Source of the DNA: Saturnia japonica
Lineage: Eukaryota > Arthropoda > Insecta > Lepidoptera > Saturniidae
NCBI GenBank assembly: GCA_033032175.1
Contig: CM065311.1
Coordinates: 3,713,190 to 3,777,189, forward strand
Reading direction: 5' to 3'
Length of the DNA: 64,000 nt
Below are positions 59,482 through 64,000 of this stretch, piece by piece; the stretch's first letter is position 1; each line of letters opens with the position of its first letter. A program made the translations under genes and the position numbers. The notes under the pieces were generated by a model. The model saw only the letters and a program-made list of their open reading frames with translations. It had not been told where the DNA came from and did no database searches.

Positions 59482-59779
59482 TTTATAATATTACTGTTAT
59501 TTAATAGGATATAAAAGTTGTTGAAGCAAAGTAAATACATATTTAACCTTAAGCTTATTTGCATATTGTTTTTATTTCATAGGTTATAATCGGATTTTTC
59601 GATACGTATCTGCTAAGTAGTGATTCAGTTGGACAGACTCTTCTATCATCTAGCAATCAAAACATCCAGCATACATGATCATAAGTAAATATTGGACAAT
59701 ATATAGTGGGCTCGCGTGATAGATTAATATATATAAGAACGTACTAACTTTATAGGACTAGGTTCATGTTCATTAACAA

Positions 59780-60236
59780 ACTGTAAAAATTAATTTTTGC
59801 AAAAAAAACTATGGTGTTGAGGAGTTACCTGGTGTATCTTCGAAGTCGAAGGTCCAATACCGATGAAACTAAAATTGAACCACCCTTGAGGTATCCCCTT
59901 TTCAACGAGAAAAGAATTATCTAAATAGGTTCATAAAAAAAAAACGTATGCCTTGACATCCATAACAAAATATATACTACTCGTGCGAGATAAGTTGAGA
60001 TCCGCGCGGAATGCGACTCCCCCCACCCGCTTTCCCGATGACACCCGCCTTGTACAGCGCGCAACGCCATTATTTAATATAGGTTTTTTTAGTCTCTTAC
60101 TATACTAAGCTAGTTTTTGTTCACTGTACCAGGACCCGACAATGACATCACCGCGCTCAGGTCTCAACTTATCGCTTACGAGTAGTACTATCGAATTATG
60201 GGCCTTCTCCTTTTTTTGAAGTCGGTTAATAAGCCG
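59780..60236 (+). repeat. Interspersed repeat family G split by a MITE
   Basis: The left part is 'ggtgtatcttcgaagtcgaa', 'ggtccaataccgatgaaact', 'taggttcataaaaaaaaaac'. The right part is 'tcgaattatgggccttctcc' 'tttttttgaagtcggttaat'. Comparison with 56805-57025, where the two parts are continuous, places a foreign block at 59977-60185. Confidence 0.7.
59977..60185. mobile_element. TA-flanked MITE (Tc1/mariner-like), nested in family G
   Basis: The left end is CTACTCGTGCGAGATAAGTT and GAGATCCGCGCGG. The right end inverted is CTACTCGTAAGCGATAAGTT and GAGACCTGAGCGCGG, giving an imperfect terminal inverted repeat of about 33 bp. TA dinucleotides flank both ends (59975-59976 and 60186-60187), the Tc1/mariner target. 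The interior is GC-rich ('actccccccacccgctttcc') and non-coding at 209 bp. The superfamily is inferred from the TA flank alone. Confidence 0.75.
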
Positions 60237-60721
60237 TAAAATAATCCTTTCTATAGTTATGTATTCCATAATTACCTATCGAGTGTTGACATAATACTCA
60301 CGCCTACCACTCCTAAACAATTATGCTGTTATTTAAGCCAACAAAAAAGATTAACGATTATATCAACAAAAGACGGGAAATTCTTTTGCTTTCAAACAAT
60401 CATCCGGTTGTCATTTGTTCTCTTAGGTTCTGTTTAATAAGCGCGCATTTTACTGCTAAAGAATTTCGTTGCATCATCGTTTGATATCAACACAATAATC
60501 CAACAAACAAACATATCGCATTCACATTATTCGGCTTCATTCACGTTCACTACCAAGTTTGTAATTGACGCAATATCTTTACAACAAGATTTGTCCGTTT
60601 TCATAATCAAGGACTACATAAAATGCTGTTTAAATGAACTTGGTGCATAAAATAATATGTATCGAAATATAAATATATTTAAAGGTCACCTTTAATTGAA
60701 TTAACTTGAAGTGTATAAAAA
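60237..60721 (+). promoter_or_regulatory. Upstream region / 5' UTR of the 60722 gene
   Basis: This is the only region that could hold the transcription start for the exon at 60722 unless an upstream non-coding exon exists. I see no clear TATA-initiator pair. A TATAAA at about 60714 lies too close to the ATG to act as a core promoter. A CA-rich stretch (60485-60540) could be 5' UTR. No GC-rich promoter patch is present nearer than 58.5 kb. Confidence 0.3.
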
Positions 60722-61280
60722 ATGGTGAACGGTAATTATGTTCTGTATGGAGACAGGCCATCATCAGAGTCTGAGATCGTTGATGATCATGTCCACGCAC
60801 GTACAATTGATCGTAAGGCGAAACGCAAAACCAACAGAACTGCTAATGAGCTGCAGCACTCTCTAAATCAAGCTCAACTAAATAACGAAACTGATTCAGT
60901 GAAATACGAAAAGAAAATCAAAGAGCCCAGACTTCTTCGTTACGTGCCGACAACAGAAGTTGAGGAGAATTTTATAACGGATAAATTTGAAACGTACGAT
61001 TTGAAACCGGCCGAGGAAAGACCTAGACGATACTCTTTCGCGAAGAAACCTAGGAATCCAGCAGATGGTTCAGTAAATTATGCGTACTCACGCTCAAGTA
61101 GTAGTTGCAGCTCTCCAAATGGAAACTTACCAACTATATCCTGAACACGGGGAACAGTATGGAACGTATCGCGTTCATTCGATGCCAGGTACAGCTGTAA
61201 GCGAGATCATAAGCGGCTACGAAACAAAACTTGAAAAATACTTCTCGAAACCAAGGGAAGTCAACAAGTTTGCGGTTAAG
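60722..61280 (+). CDS. First coding exon of an unrecognised gene, with apparent frameshift
   Basis: ATG in context aaaaATGG opens a hydrophilic frame (MVNGNYVLYGDRPSSESEIV, then TIDRKAKRKTNRTANELQHS, later RYVPTTEVEENFITDKFETY, and a basic RPRRYSFAKKPR near residue 100). A Ser-rich run (SRSSSSCSSPNG) follows, and the frame stops at residue 140 (61144). From about 61120 the +1 frame continues with protein-like sequence: YQLYPEHGEQYGTYRVHSMP, AVSEIISGYETKLEKYFSKP, REVNKFAVK. It then reaches a near-consensus donor AAG|GTAAGG at 61281. One indel around 61110-61145 would join both parts into one exon. The indel may be an assembly error, a real mutation or a sign of a pseudogene. A shorter alternative is use of the GTAAAT donor at 61073 (phase 0, 117 codons). 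No signal peptide or membrane span is visible; it looks like a cytoplasmic N-terminus whose domains lie in exons beyond this window. I do not recognise the family. Confidence 0.75.
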
Positions 61281-61347
61281 GTAAGGTATAATGTAAGTTG
61301 ACTGACTTCCCTGTCTTCATCTATTGTTATTGTTCACCGAGGTTTTA

Positions 61348-61908
61348 TTACCCGACTGCGAAAAAGGAGACTTATGTTTGTCTATTTCTTTGGCACACTC
61401 TGTAGCCTAAAATTGATGGATTTTAGTATACGAAGTGTCCTTAGATTCGTCTTAATTGTGGGAGTGACATAGGCAATATAACATTTAAGTACGACGTCAA
61501 GAAATCAAACAATAAGCAAAAATATAATAATTTTTTTATTCAAGTATTTTTTGTTGCAGTCACGTTTTTTTTTGTATGTAGAGACAGCACGCCTCTTTTA
61601 TGTAAATGATTAGAAAAGTGGGACCTGAATAATAATAATAAACAAGCTAAATATTATAAACATTACACATTTTCCTTGATTGCTAAACATAACAAATGTA
61701 TTATATTATGTTAAATGTGATGTGAAGTAATTTGTACCAAATAAATAAATTAAAAGGAAACAAAAACCCGAGTAAAACCAAAACGCTTGATTTTTTACCA
61801 TTTTTGATTTTTATTTGATTTAGGCTACAGAGCGTCCCAAAGAAATATATAAATAAGTACAAACATACGCTCGAGAAAACATAACCCTCCTTTTCTGCAG
61901 TCGGGTAA
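61348..61908. mobile_element. Terminal-inverted-repeat element in the first intron
   Basis: The left end is TTACCCGACTGCGAAAAAGG. The right end inverted is TTACCCGACTGCAGAAAAGG. They agree at 25 of 29 bases out to TTATG. The 561-bp interior is non-coding, with poly-T runs and a small AAT microsatellite near 61630. A target duplication is not clear, so the superfamily is undetermined. It lies about 70 bp inside the intron after the donor at 61281. Confidence 0.7.
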
Positions 61909-62439
61909 AAATTAGAAAAAAAAACATATAAATTTTCTTTAATTTTAGTATAATACCGTCCACTTTATTATGTTATTATTTAAAAAAATATATCAGTAAC
62001 GCGGATAACAAGTTAAAGTTTTTAACTTTTGTTATTTTGTTTTGCGCACACCCGCGAAGATTTTGTGTTAGTAGGTATAACTTGTTTCCATTTAGACCAG
62101 GGAATTTAGAAAGGAAAAATAATTTAAAGGCGATCTGAGGTCGGGAAGTGGAAGGGGTGGGATTTTAAGGGCAAAAAACGGTTTATTTCGATGTCCAGTA
62201 AAACTACAAGTCCTATGGAAAAAAGTTAAATGGCAAAATTATAGGCAATAATAAAAAGATCTACAACTTTTGTATTTACACTTTTTTCACATAACCTCAA
62301 AATGTATGTGAAAAATTGAAATAACCTAGTTTTTGGTGTTTTATTTTTATCTTTTACAAAAAAAAACTTTTTTCACGAAATTTGGTGAAAACTTGTCTTT
62401 TTATGTCCCAAACACACTAATTTTTTTGATTTAAAATAT
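61909..62439. other. Intronic DNA, no feature recognised
   Basis: Presumed intron of the 60722 gene. A locally GC-richer purine stretch (62120-62175, 'gaggtcgggaagtggaaggg') and several poly-A/T runs are visible. It may be part of the same repeat as the foldback at 62440. Confidence 0.4.
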
Positions 62440-62659
62440 TTGACTTAATATTGAAAAGACACCCTAACTTTCTAACGAATATTCTCACGTCAAAATATCA
62501 CCTTTTTAAAAAAAGTTCAGTGGGTTCTTTGTTCGTTGAAATCTCTAATTTCTGATGGTATAAAAAATAAACATTAATATGGTAAATGTTCTCAGAAAAT
62601 ACAAAGAAACGTGAGAATTTTCGATTGAAAATTAGTGTGTTTTTTCAATATTAAGTCAA
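62440..62659. repeat. Intronic foldback (long imperfect stem-loop)
   Basis: TTGACTTAATATTGAAAA (62440-62457) is perfectly inverted at 62642-62659. Further in, 'cgaatattctcacgt' (about 62479) pairs with 'acgtgagaattttcg' (about 62610). The whole could fold as a stem of roughly 90 bases per arm with interruptions. It may be a MITE or a hairpin transcribed from the intron; no transposon ends are seen. Confidence 0.65.
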
Positions 62660-63234
62660 AATATAAATAATTTTTTATCGGGATATTGAACAACTCAAAC
62701 ATTAATTTCAATATGGGAGATGGTTTAAAAAAAGTTTTACTAGAGTAAAATAGATTTTGCAATTTGATCAGACATAATGTCGCAAATCATTAAACCAGAT
62801 AAAGGGCACAATTAAATATTGTTCATATAAAGCTCGTTGAGTACATTAAACAGATCGTATCGCGGCTTTGAATCACGATGTAATAATAAAATTCAAACCT
62901 CCAGTGGCATTCAATTTATAGCGATGTACGATGTCTCATTAAGAATGGTCATAACCTAACTAAAGCAATGTTCTAATTTGCATATTAATGAATAGTCAAT
63001 CTACTCAAATTTGTTGTAAATTTATAATAATAAAAAAAGTATTGTTATAATATTTAGAAAGAGTTGGCCACTATCAGCAATTGAATAATGATTTTATCAT
63101 AAAATTTGCTTAATTTTATCTAAAGTGGTTTTTCTAAACTTAATATTATAAAGAGTGCGAATTTTATGAGTTTGTATATATGTGGAGGATAATTATATTT
63201 CTGAAACTACCTGTAGGATTTGAACAATCCTTTT
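62660..63234. other. Intronic AT-rich DNA, no feature recognised
   Basis: Presumed intron of the 60722 gene. No exon with acceptor and donor could be supported here. Confidence 0.4.
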
Positions 63235-63850
63235 TGCATTTCATAGCCTATTTATTATAGAAGTTTATAGGCTATAATATACCTTTACGTTACGACTCTA
63301 AGGAGCGGAGTAGTAACCATGAACGTCAACGTAGTGCAAAATTACGATCTACTCAGAGTTTAATAAAGAAGGTTAAAGTAGATTATTGGGGAAGCATGAC
63401 AAATTTTAAGGAAATTACGAATGAATGAATATTTTGATGAAAGATGTAAAGAAAAAGGTATTTGGTATAAGATATTACAATGGCAGTCTCTTCATAAACC
63501 TTGGTTTAGTGAATGTCATTTAAATCGACAATATATTAAAATAGCATTAAAACTTCGTTCAAGGCACTGTCCATAAGAAAGATTTGCATATATCATGCGA
63601 AAAACAGAGTCACCCAACTGTAGTGTATGCCCATTAGTGTAGAGTCCAGAAATTTTATCTCATCTAAAAATATGCGTACCGCACTAAAAGAAGTTTTCAC
63701 TTCAAAAAGCAATCTGGGAAGCTGTAAGAAAGTGAAGGAAGTGAGAACAATGTTAGGCTAAACAGGTGCGTTGGCGGTGGATATGGCGCGGCGCGTTGGA
63801 GAGATTGACAAACAAATTTATCACGGACGAAATCGTAGGGCACAGTTGAT
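63235..63850 (+). mobile_element. Non-autonomous Helitron, family A, interrupted by a LINE tail
   Basis: The left part is 'catagcctatttattataga', 'cgttacgactctaaggagcg', 'gtaaccatgaacgtcaac'. The right part resumes 'gcaatctgggaagctgtaag', 'gtgcgttggcggtggatatg', 'gcgcggcgcgttggagagat' and ends 'gtagggcacagttgat' where CTAG has decayed. The uninterrupted copy at 1145-1476 ('ggacgtcaagcaatctggca') shows that 63340-63703 is an insertion. Confidence 0.7.
63340..63703 (+). pseudogene. LINE ORF2 C-terminus nested in Helitron A
   Basis: The frame from about 63431 reads DERCKEKGIWYKILQWQSLH, then KPWFSECHLNRQYIKIALKL, RSRHCP, a stop, ERFAYIMRKTESPNCSVCPL, a stop, and SPEILSHLKICVPH. The C-x2-C ... 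H-x4-C arrangement (CSVC...HLKIC) at the end is the zinc-knuckle tail of many non-LTR LINE ORF2 proteins (..SPNC..C...ED..HLL..C). Two stops replace sense codons. It is 5'-truncated and lacks a long A tail. Confidence 0.7.
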
Positions 63851-63879
63851 TATTAATATTTTCAAAGAGTTGATCTACC

Positions 63880-64000
63880 TCATTAGCCTAGTGGTCGTAA
63901 GCACGACTGCTATGATCGAGGTCCTGGGTTCGATTCCCAGGTCGAGCAAAGTGTTATTGTGTTTTTCTATGAAGTTCTCAGTAGTAGCTCGGAGTTTGGC
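63880..64000 (+). mobile_element. tRNA-derived SINE, cut by the window edge
   Basis: A box 'ttagcctagtggtcgtaagc', B box 'gggttcgattcccaggtcga', then 'cagtagtagctcggagtttg'. It closely matches 24527-24650. The intact stem CCTGGGTTCGATTCCCAGG shows it is less decayed than the other copy. It continues past position 64000. Confidence 0.85.

Noticed and set aside
61073..61110. A 38-base intron inside the 60722 exon to explain the frame break
   Set aside because: It is shorter than known insect introns and its removal shifts to the third frame, not the frame that is open downstream.
1..64000. A hidden multi-gene system (defence, biosynthetic cluster or similar)
   Set aside because: Apart from one clear exon, the open frames trace to transposable elements or chance; there is no cluster of conserved domains.

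Overview
The window is AT-rich eukaryotic nuclear DNA, and the repeat content points to a butterfly or moth (Lepidoptera). The evidence is tRNA-derived SINEs of lepidopteran type, many short non-autonomous Helitrons that end in CTAG and sit between host A and T, 3' ends of Jockey/CR1-type LINEs, and decayed 'endonuclease-reverse transcriptase' LINE C-termini with GATGATGATG-like tails. There are no operons, bacterial genes, rRNA genes, intact tRNA genes or CRISPR arrays. Nearly all open frames above 60 codons are chance frames in AT-rich DNA or pieces of transposable elements. Species assignment is not possible by eye.

Layout. Positions 1-22700 are mostly unique, gene-free AT-rich DNA with scattered repeats: Helitrons (1145, 8570, 13077, 18290, 19266), a LINE C-terminus split by a younger insertion (7108-7876), a hAT-type MITE with a perfect 8-bp target duplication (9187-9671), a Helitron-like element carrying a LINE tail (11690-12150) and a SINE (15040). 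Positions 22700-30800 hold a 5'-truncated LINE (22712-24010), a SINE (24527), an abutting Helitron pair (27525-28693) and further LINE remnants. Positions 30800-41300 are mostly unique, with an 85-bp palindrome (31995), two GC-rich patches with open frames (31555 and 36780) and two LINE tails. Positions 41385-46663 are a dense repeat block built around a near-identical duplicated composite unit. Positions 46700-58200 are again mostly unique.

The only well-supported protein-coding sequence is an exon at 60722-61280 (+). It has a good start context, a hydrophilic product, an AAG|GTAAGG splice donor and an apparent frameshift near its end. Its first intron carries two inverted-repeat elements (61348-61908 and 62440-62659) and the SINE and Helitron copies at the right edge. 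Weaker exon candidates lie at 53801-53910 (-) and 36780-37067 (+), and a GC-rich patch at 58240-58560 contains a 9-bp inverted repeat resembling E2F sites. A gene to the left on the minus strand and the 60722 gene on the plus strand could diverge from around 58.5-60.7 kb, but that is inference.

I found no coherent undescribed multi-gene system. The strongest structural observations are nested or tandem transposon arrangements and several non-autonomous elements whose exact ends can be read directly.
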